Source: an uncultured Flavobacteriaceae bacterium
Lineage (GTDB): Bacteria > Bacteroidota > Bacteroidia > Flavobacteriales > Flavobacteriaceae
Length of the DNA: 64,000 bases
Reading direction: 5' to 3'
NCBI GenBank assembly: GCA_913045325.1
Contig: CAJWPZ010000003.1
Span: forward strand, 51,505-115,504
Part shown: piece by piece, positions 1-8,930 of the stretch
How positions within the stretch are numbered: position 1 is the stretch's first letter
How the letters are laid out: every line of letters begins with the position of its first letter
Notes under the pieces: model-generated
The model's database searches: none
The model's input: only the letters and a program-made list of their open reading frames with translations
Told to the model about the DNA's origin: nothing
Translations under genes and position numbers: made by a program

Positions 1-254
1 TTATAAAACAATTACAACAATCAGAAATCCAGAAAAAAATAAAAGAAAGTGCCTCCAAACAGCAAGCGCTTTTTGACAATGGCAGTATTACCCTACTTGG
101 CACAAATAAACATCCAAACCCGCTAGATCTTATGAAAGAAAACTTAGAACTGTTTCCTTTCTTGAAGAGCAATCCTAGAAAAACATTGATTCAACCCATT
201 ATAGCAAAACGTTTGGCAGAAGCTATAGAACAAGAAAGACTTAGCCATGAGTAG
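1..254 (+). CDS. mutA: methylmalonyl-CoA mutase small subunit, C-terminal end (partial)
   Basis: The 5' part lies outside the window; the open frame runs from base 3 to a TAG at 252-254 and ends in ...[12 protein letters not shown]. The segment [15 protein letters not shown] is typical of the small (non-catalytic) subunit C-terminus. The family partners with MutB in the heterodimeric, adenosylcobalamin-dependent interconversion of succinyl-CoA and methylmalonyl-CoA. The last 8 bases overlap the start of mutB, so the two subunits are probably translationally coupled. The assignment rests on this C-terminal stretch plus the neighbour; the protein is not in the ORF track because its start is missing. 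Confidence 0.88.
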   Translation, partial: IKQLQQSEIQKKIKESASKQQALFDNGSITLLGTNKHPNPLDLMKENLELFPFLKSNPRKTLIQPIIAKRLAEAIEQERLSHE

Positions 255-2385
255 AAAAGATGTATCCAATATAACCCTGCAAAACACCACCCAAAGTGCT
301 GTCTCTGGTGATAAAAAAACTGCTTTCAAAACTGCAGAGGGCATTGCCATTAAAAATCGGTATAGCAAACAAGATGTAACGCAGTTAAAACATCTAGACT
401 TCGCTGCAGGCATTGCGCCAAATCTCAGAGGTCCTTATTCAACAATGTATGTTAGAAGACCCTGGACCATTAGGCAATATGCTGGATTCTCTACCGCCGA
501 GGATAGCAATGCTTTTTATAGACGTAATCTAGCAGGGGGTCAAAAAGGGCTTTCTGTTGCCTTTGATTTGGCTACCCACAGAGGGTATGATAGTGATCAT
601 GAGCGAGTTGTTGGAGATGTTGGTAAGGCAGGAGTTGCTATAGACAGCGTTGAGGATATGAAAATTTTGTTTGATCAAATTCCTTTAGACAAAATGAGCG
701 TGTCGATGACCATGAACGGTGCTGTGCTACCCATTATGGCATTTTATATTGTGGCTGCTCAAGAACAAGGTGTGGATTTAAAGGATCTAGCTGGTACCAT
801 TCAAAACGATATTTTAAAGGAGTTTATGGTACGTAACACCTACATCTACCCTCCTAGCCCATCAATGAAAATTATAAGTGATATTTTTCAATACACGTCC
901 AAGAACATGCCTAAGTTTAATAGCATTTCTATATCTGGATATCATATGCAAGAGGCGGGTGCCACCTGTGATATAGAACTAGCATACACCTTGGCAGATG
1001 GCCTAGAATACATTCGTAAAGGCTTAGATGCAGGTATGGATATTGACACCTTTGCCCCTCGCCTATCTTTCTTTTGGGCCATAGGTATGAATCATTTTAT
1101 GGAAATCGCTAAAATGCGAGCTGCAAGAATGTTATGGGCAAAGCTGGTGAAACAGTTTAATCCAAAAAATTCAAAATCACTAGCCTTAAGAACCCATTGC
1201 CAAACAAGTGGCTGGAGCCTAACAGAGCAGGATCCTTTTAATAATGTTGCGCGCACATGTATTGAAGCATCTGCAGCCGCCTTTGGAGGAACACAATCTT
1301 TACACACCAATGCCTTAGATGAGGCTATTGCCTTACCCACAGATTTTAGTGCTCGTATAGCAAGAAACACCCAAATATATTTACAGCAAGAGACCCATAT
1401 CACAAAAACAGTTGATCCTTGGGCAGGTAGCTATTATGTAGAAAATCTAACCAACGATATTGCAGAAAAAGCTTGGTCACTTATTGAGGAAGTAGAAGAA
1501 CTGGGCGGCATGACAAAAGCCATTGAGGCTGGCATCCCAAAACTACGTATAGAAGAAGCGGCTGCAAGAAAGCAGGCCCGCATTGATAGCGGTCAAGACA
1601 TTATTGTTGGAGTTAATAAATATAGACTAGAAAAAGAAGACCCATTGCAGATTCTAGATGTAGATAACCAAATGGTTAGAACCGCTCAACTAGAGCGATT
1701 AGCTAACATCAAAGCCACTAGAGATAACCAAAAGGTAGCAGAAAGTTTAAAAGCTTTAACGCATGCTGCTACATCTGCAACAGAAAATTTACTAGATTTG
1801 GCAGTAGTAGCAGCCAAACAAAGAGCTACCCTTGGTGAAATTAGTGATGCACTAGAGGTGGCCTTTGGCAGATATAAAGCACAAATTAAATCATTTAGTG
1901 GCGTGTATAGTAAAGAAATAAAAAAAGATCCCTCATTTGCAAAGGCAAGAGAACTCGCAAATAAATTTGCCGAGCTAGAAGGGCGTAGACCAAGAATTAT
2001 GATTGCTAAAATGGGGCAAGATGGTCATGACCGTGGTGCCAAAGTTGTAGCAACTGGCTATGCAGATGTGGGCTTTGATGTAGATATTGGGCCCCTTTTT
2101 CAAACACCAAAAGAAGCCGCACAACAAGCCATAGAAAATGATGTGCATATTTTGGGTATTTCCTCCCTAGCAGCTGGGCACAAAACACTAGTGCCGCAGG
2201 TTATTGCACAAATGAAAGAACTTGGCCGTGAAGATATCATGGTAATTGTAGGGGGTGTGATCCCTGCTCAAGATTATCAATTTTTATTTGATGCAGGCGC
2301 GTTAGCAGTCTATGGACCTGGAACAAGAATTAGTGACGCAGCCATAGAAATGTTGGATATCCTAATAGACTCTGTGGCAGAGTAA
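247..2385 (+). CDS. mutB: methylmalonyl-CoA mutase large subunit
   Basis: Full-length 712-residue catalytic subunit. The N-terminal TIM barrel carries PGPYSTMY-like substrate-binding sequence ([18 protein letters not shown] near residue 60) and the C-terminal cobalamin domain carries the DxHxxG signature as [15 protein letters not shown], with the cobalt-ligating His at about residue 594. It isomerises (R)-methylmalonyl-CoA and succinyl-CoA in propionate and branched-chain metabolism. The start ATG overlaps the end of the small-subunit gene by 8 bases, which fixes the start. No cobalamin riboswitch is visible inside the window, but the operon's 5' end is outside it. Very secure call. Confidence 0.97.
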   Translation: MSRKDVSNITLQNTTQSAVSGDKKTAFKTAEGIAIKNRYSKQDVTQLKHLDFAAGIAPNLRGPYSTMYVRRPWTIRQYAGFSTAEDSNAFYRRNLAGGQKGLSVAFDLATHRGYDSDHERVVGDVGKAGVAIDSVEDMKILFDQIPLDKMSVSMTMNGAVLPIMAFYIVAAQEQGVDLKDLAGTIQNDILKEFMVRNTYIYPPSPSMKIISDIFQYTSKNMPKFNSISISGYHMQEAGATCDIELAYTLADGLEYIRKGLDAGMDIDTFAPRLSFFWAIGMNHFMEIAKMRAARMLWAKLVKQFNPKNSKSLALRTHCQTSGWSLTEQDPFNNVARTCIEASAAAFGGTQSLHTNALDEAIALPTDFSARIARNTQIYLQQETHITKTVDPWAGSYYVENLTNDIAEKAWSLIEEVEELGGMTKAIEAGIPKLRIEEAAARKQARIDSGQDIIVGVNKYRLEKEDPLQILDVDNQMVRTAQLERLANIKATRDNQKVAESLKALTHAATSATENLLDLAVVAAKQRATLGEISDALEVAFGRYKAQIKSFSGVYSKEIKKDPSFAKARELANKFAELEGRRPRIMIAKMGQDGHDRGAKVVATGYADVGFDVDIGPLFQTPKEAAQQAIENDVHILGISSLAAGHKTLVPQVIAQMKELGREDIMVIVGGVIPAQDYQFLFDAGALAVYGPGTRISDAAIEMLDILIDSVAE

Positions 2386-2580
2386 TACAATCCAAAACCA
2401 AAGAATATTTGAGAGTTTAAAGTAAAATACTCTCTCAATAAACACCTTACACCTTATCACTTTAAATCTTAAAAACACATTGTCTTTTTAACCCTAAAAA
2501 GATGTTCACTATCTGTTAACAAAAATGATTTTAGATTCGGTTATTAAATAGTATTTTTACTCTTAAATCAAGACAATTTA
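2386..2580. other. intergenic region between mutB and parA
   Basis: 195 bases with no gene. It holds a weak inverted repeat TTGAGAG / CTCTCAA (2409-2415 with 2432-2438, 16-base loop, no T-run), a GTTAAC hexamer at 2515-2520 and a -7-like TATTTTTA at 2551-2558. The parA promoter must lie here because the spacing breaks the mutAB transcription unit, but I cannot place it firmly. Confidence 0.5.
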
Positions 2581-3345
2581 ATGGGTAAAATAATTGCAAT
2601 TGCTAACCAAAAAGGAGGCGTAGGAAAAACTACTACTTCTATTAATCTAGCAGCATCGTTGGGTGTTTTAGAAAAAAAAGTGCTTCTAATTGATGCAGAT
2701 CCACAAGCCAATGCCACCTCTGGTTTGGGCATAGATGTAGAGGCGGTAACCAATGGCACCTATCAATTACTTGAGCATTCTACAACGGCTAAACAGGCCA
2801 TTGTAAAAACAAGCTCTCCAAATCTTGATATAATTCCGGCTCATATAGATCTTGTTGCTATTGAAATTGAATTAGTAGATAAAAAAAATAGAGAGTACAT
2901 GCTCAAGCAAATGGTCACAGATCTAAAAAAAGACTATGACTATATCATTATAGATTGCGCTCCATCTTTAGGATTATTAACACTAAATGCGCTAACTGCC
3001 GCAGATGCTGTTATCATACCTATACAATGTGAGTATTTTGCACTAGAAGGGCTTGGTAAGCTTTTAAACACTATTAAAAGCGTACAAAAAATACACAATC
3101 CAAATCTTGACATTGAAGGTTTACTGCTAACGATGTATGATTCTAGATTAAGATTATCAAATCAAGTGGTAGAAGAGGTGAAAAAACATTTTGACGCAAT
3201 GGTATTCAATACAATCATTCAGCGCAATGTCCGTTTAAGTGAAGCCCCTAGTTACGGAGAGAGCATCATTAGTTATGACGCAAGCAGTAGAGGCGCCAAC
3301 AATTACTTGAGTTTGGCAGAAGAATTAATTAAAAAAAATAAATAA
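2581..3345 (+). CDS. parA: chromosome-partitioning ATPase ParA (Soj type)
   Basis: 254-residue ParA/MinD-family ATPase. The deviant Walker A motif QKGGVGKTTTS lies at residues 10-20 and is followed by DADPQANAT (Walker A' region) and IIDCAPSLGLL (Walker B). The protein has no N-terminal HTH extension, which matches the chromosomal Soj type and not the plasmid P1/F type. It works with ParB to separate replicated origins along the nucleoid. parB follows 25 bases downstream, and the cluster continues into DUF5683, dapB, lepB and wbqC, an arrangement common in Bacteroidota chromosomes. The ATG at 2581 is the natural start since the conserved GKIIAIANQKGG begins right after it. Confidence 0.96.
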   Translation: MGKIIAIANQKGGVGKTTTSINLAASLGVLEKKVLLIDADPQANATSGLGIDVEAVTNGTYQLLEHSTTAKQAIVKTSSPNLDIIPAHIDLVAIEIELVDKKNREYMLKQMVTDLKKDYDYIIIDCAPSLGLLTLNALTAADAVIIPIQCEYFALEGLGKLLNTIKSVQKIHNPNLDIEGLLLTMYDSRLRLSNQVVEEVKKHFDAMVFNTIIQRNVRLSEAPSYGESIISYDASSRGANNYLSLAEELIKKNK

Positions 3346-3370
3346 AGGGCAATCATCTAGCAAATACAAT

Positions 3371-4270
3371 ATGGCTAAAGCAACAAAAAAACAAGCACTA
3401 GGACGCGGCCTTTCTGCCCTTTTGAAAGACCCTTCCAACGACATTGAATCTGCCAAGGATAAAAATGAAGACAAGGTTGTGGGCAGTATTGTTGAGTTAG
3501 AACTCACTGCAATTCAGGTAAATCCATTTCAACCTAGAACCAGTTTTAACGAAGATTTGCTTTTAGAACTAGCCTCTTCTATAAAAGAATTGGGTGTTAT
3601 ACAACCTATCACAGTGCGTAAACTTGGTTTTAACCAATACCAACTCGTTAGTGGCGAAAGACGCTTTAGAGCATCCTCCCTTATAGGACTTAAAAGCATA
3701 CCAGCCTACATACGTATTGCCAATGACCAAGAATCTTTGGAAATGGCACTAGTAGAAAACATACAACGCGAAGATCTTGACCCTATAGAAATTGCACTCT
3801 CCTACAGACGCCTTATAGAAGAAATTGATTTGACACAAAGCCAAATGAGTGATCGTGTTGGTAAAAACAGATCAACTATTGCCAACTATTTGCGATTACT
3901 GAAATTAGACCCTATCATACAAACCGGAATGAGAGACGGTTTTATTACCATGGGTCATGGTAAGGCGCTTATAAATTTAGAAAACCTAGACATGCAGCTT
4001 GAAATTTATGCAAAAATTCTAGCTGATAAATTATCTGTACGTGAAACAGAAACTTTAGTGAGAGGTAAAAAAGGAGCAACATCTTTATCAAAAAAAGGGA
4101 TCAAAACAGTACCTAAATATGCGCTCAAAGCAAAAAAACAGTTAATCAAAGCATTTAACTCTAACATAGATGTTAAAGTAAATGAGGCAGGTAAAGGGCA
4201 GTTTATACTACCTTTTAAAAACAAAGAAGATTTTGACCGCCTACTCAAGCTACTCTCTCGTGAAGTATAA
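3371..4270 (+). CDS. parB: chromosome-partitioning protein ParB
   Basis: 299-residue ParB/Spo0J protein. A basic start (KATKKQALGRGLSALL) is typical of chromosomal ParBs and is where ParA is contacted. The CTP-binding/ParB box carries VNPFQPR (about residues 50-56), GERRFRA (95-101) and ENIQREDLDPIE (129-140). A helix-turn-helix follows (TQSQMSDRVGKNRSTIANYL, about 154-173), then a C-terminal dimerisation region. It binds parS sites and spreads as a CTP-dependent clamp. The 3' end overlaps the likely GTG start of the DUF5683 gene by 11 bases. A candidate parS-like site lies at 49061-49076; inside parB only a half-site (ACGTGAAACA) is seen. Confidence 0.96.
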   Translation: MAKATKKQALGRGLSALLKDPSNDIESAKDKNEDKVVGSIVELELTAIQVNPFQPRTSFNEDLLLELASSIKELGVIQPITVRKLGFNQYQLVSGERRFRASSLIGLKSIPAYIRIANDQESLEMALVENIQREDLDPIEIALSYRRLIEEIDLTQSQMSDRVGKNRSTIANYLRLLKLDPIIQTGMRDGFITMGHGKALINLENLDMQLEIYAKILADKLSVRETETLVRGKKGATSLSKKGIKTVPKYALKAKKQLIKAFNSNIDVKVNEAGKGQFILPFKNKEDFDRLLKLLSREV

Positions 4271-4850
4271 CCTGTTCTATATCATTTTATTTTTAGCAAG
4301 CATGCCGTTGTTTGCCCAAGAGGAGATAAATGCTGTCTCCAAACAAATTAATCTTGTTGTTGAAGACACTATTACTGAAAAACAAGCCTATGATCCACTA
4401 GCGCCTGCTAGAGCTGCTTTTTACTCTGCGGTACTACCAGGACTTGGTCAAGCAGACAATGGAAAATACTGGAAAATACCCCTAATCTATGCAGGGATTG
4501 GAACAGGAGTGTATTTTTATATCAAAAATAACACAGATTATAATCGTTTCAGAGATGCTTATAAAAGAAGGCTTGCTGGGTATACAGATGATGAATTTTA
4601 TGGCTCAGGCAGCACACCGCTAATTTCAAACAATAGATTAATTGACGCTCAAAAAAGCACCCAAAGAAATAAAAATGTAAGTATAATTGTATCTCTTGGG
4701 TTTTATTTATTGAACATTATAGATGCAAACGTAGATGCCCATTTAAAGCAATACGATATAAGTGATGATCTTTCTATAACACCAAAACTAAACACTACTA
4801 ATATAACCCAGCCTAGTTATGGGCTAAGCCTTAGATATACACTAAAATGA
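4260..4850 (+). CDS. DUF5683 family protein, exported or membrane-associated
   Basis: The ORF track starts at 4182, but the first 26 residues would lie inside parB and break the signal sequence. A GTG at 4260 gives MKYNLFYIILFLASMPLFAQ, a clean signal peptide, overlapping parB by 11 bases. The mature part holds the DUF5683 signature: PARAAFYSAVLPGLGQADNG, then a hydrophobic helix (IPLIYAGIGTGVYFYIKNN), a basic stretch NRFRDAYKRRLAG, and a second hydrophobic segment SIIVSLGFYLLNIIDANVDAHL. The function of the family is not established. It sits between parB and dapB, and shares their operon. Confident in the family, unsure of the role. Confidence 0.8.
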   Translation: MKYNLFYIILFLASMPLFAQEEINAVSKQINLVVEDTITEKQAYDPLAPARAAFYSAVLPGLGQADNGKYWKIPLIYAGIGTGVYFYIKNNTDYNRFRDAYKRRLAGYTDDEFYGSGSTPLISNNRLIDAQKSTQRNKNVSIIVSLGFYLLNIIDANVDAHLKQYDISDDLSITPKLNTTNITQPSYGLSLRYTLK

Positions 4851-5545
4851 AAATAGCACTCTTAGGATACGGTAAAATGGGAAAAACTATAGCCAATATG
4901 GCAATAGAAAGAGGGCATGAAATTGTTTATAAGAGTAGTGCATCTACACAAATCGGAAATTTCAAACAGGCACAAATTGCCATAGAATTTTCTACTCCAG
5001 AGGCTGCCATAGGAAATATAACAAAGTGTTTTAATGCGCAAATTCCAGTAGTATCTGGCACTACAGGCTGGTTAGATCAAAAAAAAATCATAGAAGAGGC
5101 TTGTTTAAACAGTAATGGTAGTTTTATTTATGCTTCAAACTTTAGCATTGGCGTGAATCTGTTTTTTAATCTAAATGAACATTTGGCCAAATTAATGAAG
5201 CCTTGGAGTGAGTATCAGGTATCTATAGAAGAAATACATCATACAGAAAAAAAAGACGCTCCTAGTGGTACTGCCATAACCCTAGCTCAAGACATATTAC
5301 CTCATACAGATAAAAACACCTGGAGTTTAAATCATACCACACCAGACGCTGTAGAGATAAAATCTAGTAGAGAAGCAGATGTTAAAGGCACCCATAGTGT
5401 TGCTTTTACATCAAAAATAGACACCATAACTATTAACCACCAGGCGCATAGTAGAGAAGGTTTTGCAATGGGGGCCATTATAGCTGCAGAATTTCTTATT
5501 GATAAAAAAGGAATTTTTACCATGAAAGATGTATTAGGGTTGTAA
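4847..5545 (+). CDS. dapB: 4-hydroxy-tetrahydrodipicolinate reductase DapB
   Basis: 232 residues, a little shorter than the E. coli enzyme and typical for Bacteroidota. The N-terminal Rossmann motif is LGYGKMGKTI; the catalytic and substrate-binding signature EIHHTEKKDAPSGTA is at about residues 128-142. It reduces hydroxy-tetrahydrodipicolinate with NAD(P)H on the way to meso-diaminopimelate and lysine, so it feeds both peptidoglycan and protein synthesis. The start overlaps the DUF5683 gene by 4 bases (ATGA), showing translational coupling. Confidence 0.95.
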   Translation: MKIALLGYGKMGKTIANMAIERGHEIVYKSSASTQIGNFKQAQIAIEFSTPEAAIGNITKCFNAQIPVVSGTTGWLDQKKIIEEACLNSNGSFIYASNFSIGVNLFFNLNEHLAKLMKPWSEYQVSIEEIHHTEKKDAPSGTAITLAQDILPHTDKNTWSLNHTTPDAVEIKSSREADVKGTHSVAFTSKIDTITINHQAHSREGFAMGAIIAAEFLIDKKGIFTMKDVLGL

Positions 5546-5581
5546 CAATAAAGACAAATTATGACTTATAGCGATGATATA

Positions 5582-5600
5582 TTGTTCAAAAAACGAACAA
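5582..5600. promoter_or_regulatory. inverted repeat TTGTTC-N7-GAACAA upstream of lepB
   Basis: A perfect 6-bp inverted repeat with a 7-base spacer lies in the 93-base gap between dapB and lepB, about 40 bases before the lepB start. It could be a repressor or activator site, or a minor hairpin. Nothing else in the gap looks like a promoter. No known operator is recognised. Confidence 0.25.
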
Positions 5601-5638
5601 ACAAACAAAGAAGTTGTTTTTAAAGAAAAAAATATAAT

Positions 5639-7252
5639 ATGAGTTTAGTAAACTGGTTGGCATTTATTGCCATAATACAAGTTGTACACTTTTTAGGTAC
5701 TTGGAAATTTTATGTTGCGGCAGGCAAAAAACCTTGGCAAGCAGCAGTTCCTGTATATAATGCTGTGGTGTTAATGCAAATCTTAAAACGCCCGTGGTGG
5801 TGGACACTGCTTTTATTTATACCTATAGTAAACCTTATTATGCTTCCGGTTTTATGGGTAGAATTATTAAACAGATTTGGTAAAACAAGCATAAAAGATA
5901 CCCTTTTGGTAATTGCATCTGGAGGTTTGTATTTGTTTTATGTTAACTACACTCAACAGCTTACTTATTTACAGGATGAAGATTTAAAAAAATCAAACGC
6001 ACTGGTAGAGTGGTTCGGATCTCTCGCATATGCTATAGTAGCGGCCACCATAATACACACCTATGTTATGCAACCCTTTGTAATACCTACTTCATCACTA
6101 GAGAAAACACTCTTGGTGGGTGATTTTCTATTTGTAAGTAAGTTTCACTTTGGTGCGCGTACCCCTATGACACCTATTGCAATGCCAATGATGCATGATG
6201 TATTTATGGGCACAAGAGCAAAGTCTTATATTCCAAAGCCGCAGCTGCCAAGTCTAAGAATACCTGGTTTTGAAGATATTGAGCATAATGATATTGTGGT
6301 ATTTAACTGGCCTATTGATAATTTTGTAGATATAGGGCCACCTCCCTCTGGAGAAATGTATAAGCCTATTGATAAAAAATCAAATTATGTAAAACGTTGT
6401 GTTGGCCTTCCTGGAGACTCTCTAGAGGTACGTGATGGATATGTGTATATAAACGGCACAAAGAACGATTTGCCAGATCGTGCAAGATTACAATTTGCCT
6501 ATACCATTAGATCAAAAAGTGTTCTAGTAAAAATTGACGGCCAAAGAAGACTTTTGCCAGAGCCAAATAATTACTTCTCTAATAGATATGGAGTAAGCGA
6601 TATGTATGCTACAGCACTAGATAGAGCTACGGGAGTATATACATATACTGCTCATTTAACAGATAAAGCATACCAGGGCATAAAAAACTACCCAGATGTA
6701 ATAAGTGCAGAAAGAAAGATGGCAGAAAAGGGCATGAAAGATCAAGGGATATTCCCTCAGACTGCTGCAAATTCATGGAACAATGATCATTTTGGGCCAA
6801 TCTATATCCCACAGGCAGGAAAAACAGTTGCAATAACCCCTGAGAGTATTGCTTTTTACAAGCGTATTATTGAGGTGTATGAAGGAAGTGAACAGGGCAT
6901 AGAAAATACCATAACACAAAACGGCACCACGGTACTATTAAACGGAAACCCGATTACCCAGTATACCTTTACTATGGATTACTATTGGATGATGGGAGAC
7001 AACCGAAACAACTCCCAAGATGCCCGTTCTTGGGGCTATGTACCCATGAATCATGTGGTAGGGAAACCTGTTTTTGTATGGATGAGTTTCAATAATAAAG
7101 CAAAAGGCTTACTCAATAAAATACGTTGGGATCGTTTCTTTACTACCGTTAGTGGTAAGGGAGAAACAACTTCTTACTTTATCCCGTTTTTAATTGCACT
7201 TGCTGGTTGGATTGGTTTTCGCTGGTTTCAAAAAAGAAGAAGGAAATCATAA
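5639..7252 (+). CDS. lepB: signal peptidase I, long form with DUF5684-like N-terminus
   Basis: 537 residues, compared with 324 in E. coli. The first ~110 residues form several membrane helices of DUF5684 type (NWLAFIAIIQVVHFLGTWKF... RPWWWTLLLFIPIVNL). The peptidase part starts with another helix and the serine box VIPTSSLEKTLLVGDFLF (nucleophile probably Ser153); the general-base box is NYVKRCVGLPGDSLEV (Lys252). About 170 residues of insertion separate this from the last box MMGDNRNNSQDARSWGYVP. A C-terminal helix (FIPFLIALAGWIGFRWF) with a basic tail closes the protein. It cleaves signal peptides of Sec substrates at the outer face of the inner membrane. wbqC follows 7 bases downstream. 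Confidence 0.95.
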   Translation: MSLVNWLAFIAIIQVVHFLGTWKFYVAAGKKPWQAAVPVYNAVVLMQILKRPWWWTLLLFIPIVNLIMLPVLWVELLNRFGKTSIKDTLLVIASGGLYLFYVNYTQQLTYLQDEDLKKSNALVEWFGSLAYAIVAATIIHTYVMQPFVIPTSSLEKTLLVGDFLFVSKFHFGARTPMTPIAMPMMHDVFMGTRAKSYIPKPQLPSLRIPGFEDIEHNDIVVFNWPIDNFVDIGPPPSGEMYKPIDKKSNYVKRCVGLPGDSLEVRDGYVYINGTKNDLPDRARLQFAYTIRSKSVLVKIDGQRRLLPEPNNYFSNRYGVSDMYATALDRATGVYTYTAHLTDKAYQGIKNYPDVISAERKMAEKGMKDQGIFPQTAANSWNNDHFGPIYIPQAGKTVAITPESIAFYKRIIEVYEGSEQGIENTITQNGTTVLLNGNPITQYTFTMDYYWMMGDNRNNSQDARSWGYVPMNHVVGKPVFVWMSFNNKAKGLLNKIRWDRFFTTVSGKGETTSYFIPFLIALAGWIGFRWFQKRRRKS

Positions 7253-7259
7253 ATAAAAA

Positions 7260-7886
7260 GTGAAGCAACATATCCTAATTTATCCTAGCTACTTCCCACC
7301 TATTGCAACTATGGTTGCAATAGCAAAAGCAGATAAAATAACCCTAGAGATACAGGATAATTATCAAAAGCAGACCTATAGAAACAGAACTTATATAGCC
7401 CACAGTAATGGGAAGTTATTATTAAACATTCCTATTGAGCATTCAAAAAATGCACTGCGTCAAAAAACAAAAGAGGTTGGTCCAGATAATAACTTCCCTT
7501 GGCTGTCAGAACACTGGAAATCTATACAAGTAGCCTATAGAACATCTCCTTACTTTGAGTATTATGAGGATGATTTGGAGCCCCTTTTCAAAAAACCTAT
7601 TTTAAATCTACAAGATTTCAATATTAAAATAGTAGATACAATTGCAGAGCTCATTGGTCTAGAAGCTGTTTTTTTAACATCAAGTGTGTTTGAAAAACAA
7701 ACCCAATTAAAAGATATGCGCCACTTGGTAAATTGTAAGAAAGAGCCTAAATATAACTTCGATACATACCATCAGGTATTTGAGGCCAACCATGGTCATA
7801 TCGAGAATTTATCTATTTTAGATTTGTTGTTTAATGAGGGACCAAATACATTGCATTACCTGCAAAACCAGACTTTAGAGAACTAG
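7260..7886 (+). CDS. WbqC family protein
   Basis: 208 residues starting with GTG at 7260, 7 bases after lepB. The start ILIYPSYFPPIATMVAIAKAD and the segment YRNRTYIAHSNGKLLLNIPI are typical of the WbqC family, named from an O-antigen cluster; its biochemical role remains unsettled. The family is often described as probably acting in surface-sugar biosynthesis. The position directly behind lepB is a common Bacteroidota arrangement. The convergent endonuclease/phosphatase gene begins 1 base after its stop. Confidence 0.85.
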   Translation: MKQHILIYPSYFPPIATMVAIAKADKITLEIQDNYQKQTYRNRTYIAHSNGKLLLNIPIEHSKNALRQKTKEVGPDNNFPWLSEHWKSIQVAYRTSPYFEYYEDDLEPLFKKPILNLQDFNIKIVDTIAELIGLEAVFLTSSVFEKQTQLKDMRHLVNCKKEPKYNFDTYHQVFEANHGHIENLSILDLLFNEGPNTLHYLQNQTLEN

Positions 7887-7887
7887 C

Positions 7888-8919
7888 CTATTTGGGTATT
7901 GCAAAAACAGCTGCAATAGGAAAATGATCTGAGAAGGTTTGCTCTAAAGAAGTGAATTTTAAAACCTCTAAGGGTTTTGATCCAAATATGTAATCTATAC
8001 GCATTGGGTAAGAATCAAACATAAAAGTAGTACCCAAACCACTACCCTTTTCAACAAACGCATCTTTCATGCCTTTTTGAAGCTTTCTATAGACGTAAGA
8101 AAATGCCGTGTTGTTAAAATCACCTGCCAAGACAATAGGATGTTTTGTGGTATTCATATGCTTTAATATGACCTCAGTATGTTCTTGTTGCATTTCAAAG
8201 GCAGTCGCTATTCTTTTAAATAATTTTTCTTTGTCTTGTTCTTGCAGGGAATTTACAGAGGGTGTTATCCCTAAAGATTTTAAATGCACATTGTAAAGCC
8301 TTAAGGTATCAGTTCCTTTTACTAAATCAGCATAGAGGCTATTGTTATTTGTGTTTTTAAAATCAAAAGAACCTGTATTAATTAATGGATATTTTGAAAA
8401 AATGGCATACCCTAGGCCAATTTTTTTGTTTTTAAAATGAATATAACGGTATGGGTACCCCAGGAACTTTTGTGTTGCTTTTCTGTAATATTCTTGAATA
8501 AAGACAACATCAGGTTTGGCTATTTTAAGGGTGTTGTCTAATACTTCTGAAATTTCAGCACTATCAATGTCTTTCTGGTAGGCATTAAACAATCGTACAT
8601 TATAACTTAGTACAGAGATTGTATTGTTATAGGTATCTGAAACTGTAGTAGTGGGAAACTTATAAAATGGATTAAAAAATAAATATGCCGCCACAAGCAT
8701 CACAGTAGATAGTATAAATTGTTTTTTTAACTTAACTAACCAATACACGCCAAACAAAAAAGTAAGCACTATAAGGGGTGATACGCCAAGACTAAGTAAA
8801 GATAAACTCGAGAATTGTTTTGGAGCAAGATAGGGTACTATAAAAGACACCAAAAGCAACACTACTACAATGCTATTGCACCAAAATAATATCTTCCCAA
8901 AAAATGATAGCTTTTTCAA
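7888..8919 (-). CDS. membrane-anchored endonuclease/exonuclease/phosphatase family protein
   Basis: 343 residues. Three hydrophobic segments occupy roughly the first 90 residues, then a full EEP fold follows: LSYNVRLFNAY (first box), VVFIQEYYRK (metal-binding Glu), NVHLKSLG, LAGDFNNTAFSYVY (Asp/Asn box), RIDYIFGS and FSDHFPIAA (catalytic Asp-His). All catalytic boxes are present, so it should be an active metal-dependent phosphodiesterase or phosphatase with its active domain probably outside the inner membrane. Substrate unknown; the family covers nucleases, sphingomyelinases and inositol phosphatases. It is last in a minus-strand run starting at mutL's upstream gene, 11 bases after the rhomboid gene. 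Confidence 0.85.
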   Translation of the reverse strand: MKKLSFFGKILFWCNSIVVVLLLVSFIVPYLAPKQFSSLSLLSLGVSPLIVLTFLFGVYWLVKLKKQFILSTVMLVAAYLFFNPFYKFPTTTVSDTYNNTISVLSYNVRLFNAYQKDIDSAEISEVLDNTLKIAKPDVVFIQEYYRKATQKFLGYPYRYIHFKNKKIGLGYAIFSKYPLINTGSFDFKNTNNNSLYADLVKGTDTLRLYNVHLKSLGITPSVNSLQEQDKEKLFKRIATAFEMQQEHTEVILKHMNTTKHPIVLAGDFNNTAFSYVYRKLQKGMKDAFVEKGSGLGTTFMFDSYPMRIDYIFGSKPLEVLKFTSLEQTFSDHFPIAAVFAIPK

Positions 8920-8930
8920 AATTGTGTGTG

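Noticed and set aside
2409-2438. Hairpin TTGAGAG/CTCTCAA after mutB as a terminator
   Set aside because: The loop is 16 bases and there is no U-run, so it is not convincing as an intrinsic terminator.
4039-4048. ACGTGAAACA inside parB as a parS site
   Set aside because: Only the right half matches; the full 16-mer aligns at 11 of 16 positions, so it is not counted as parS.
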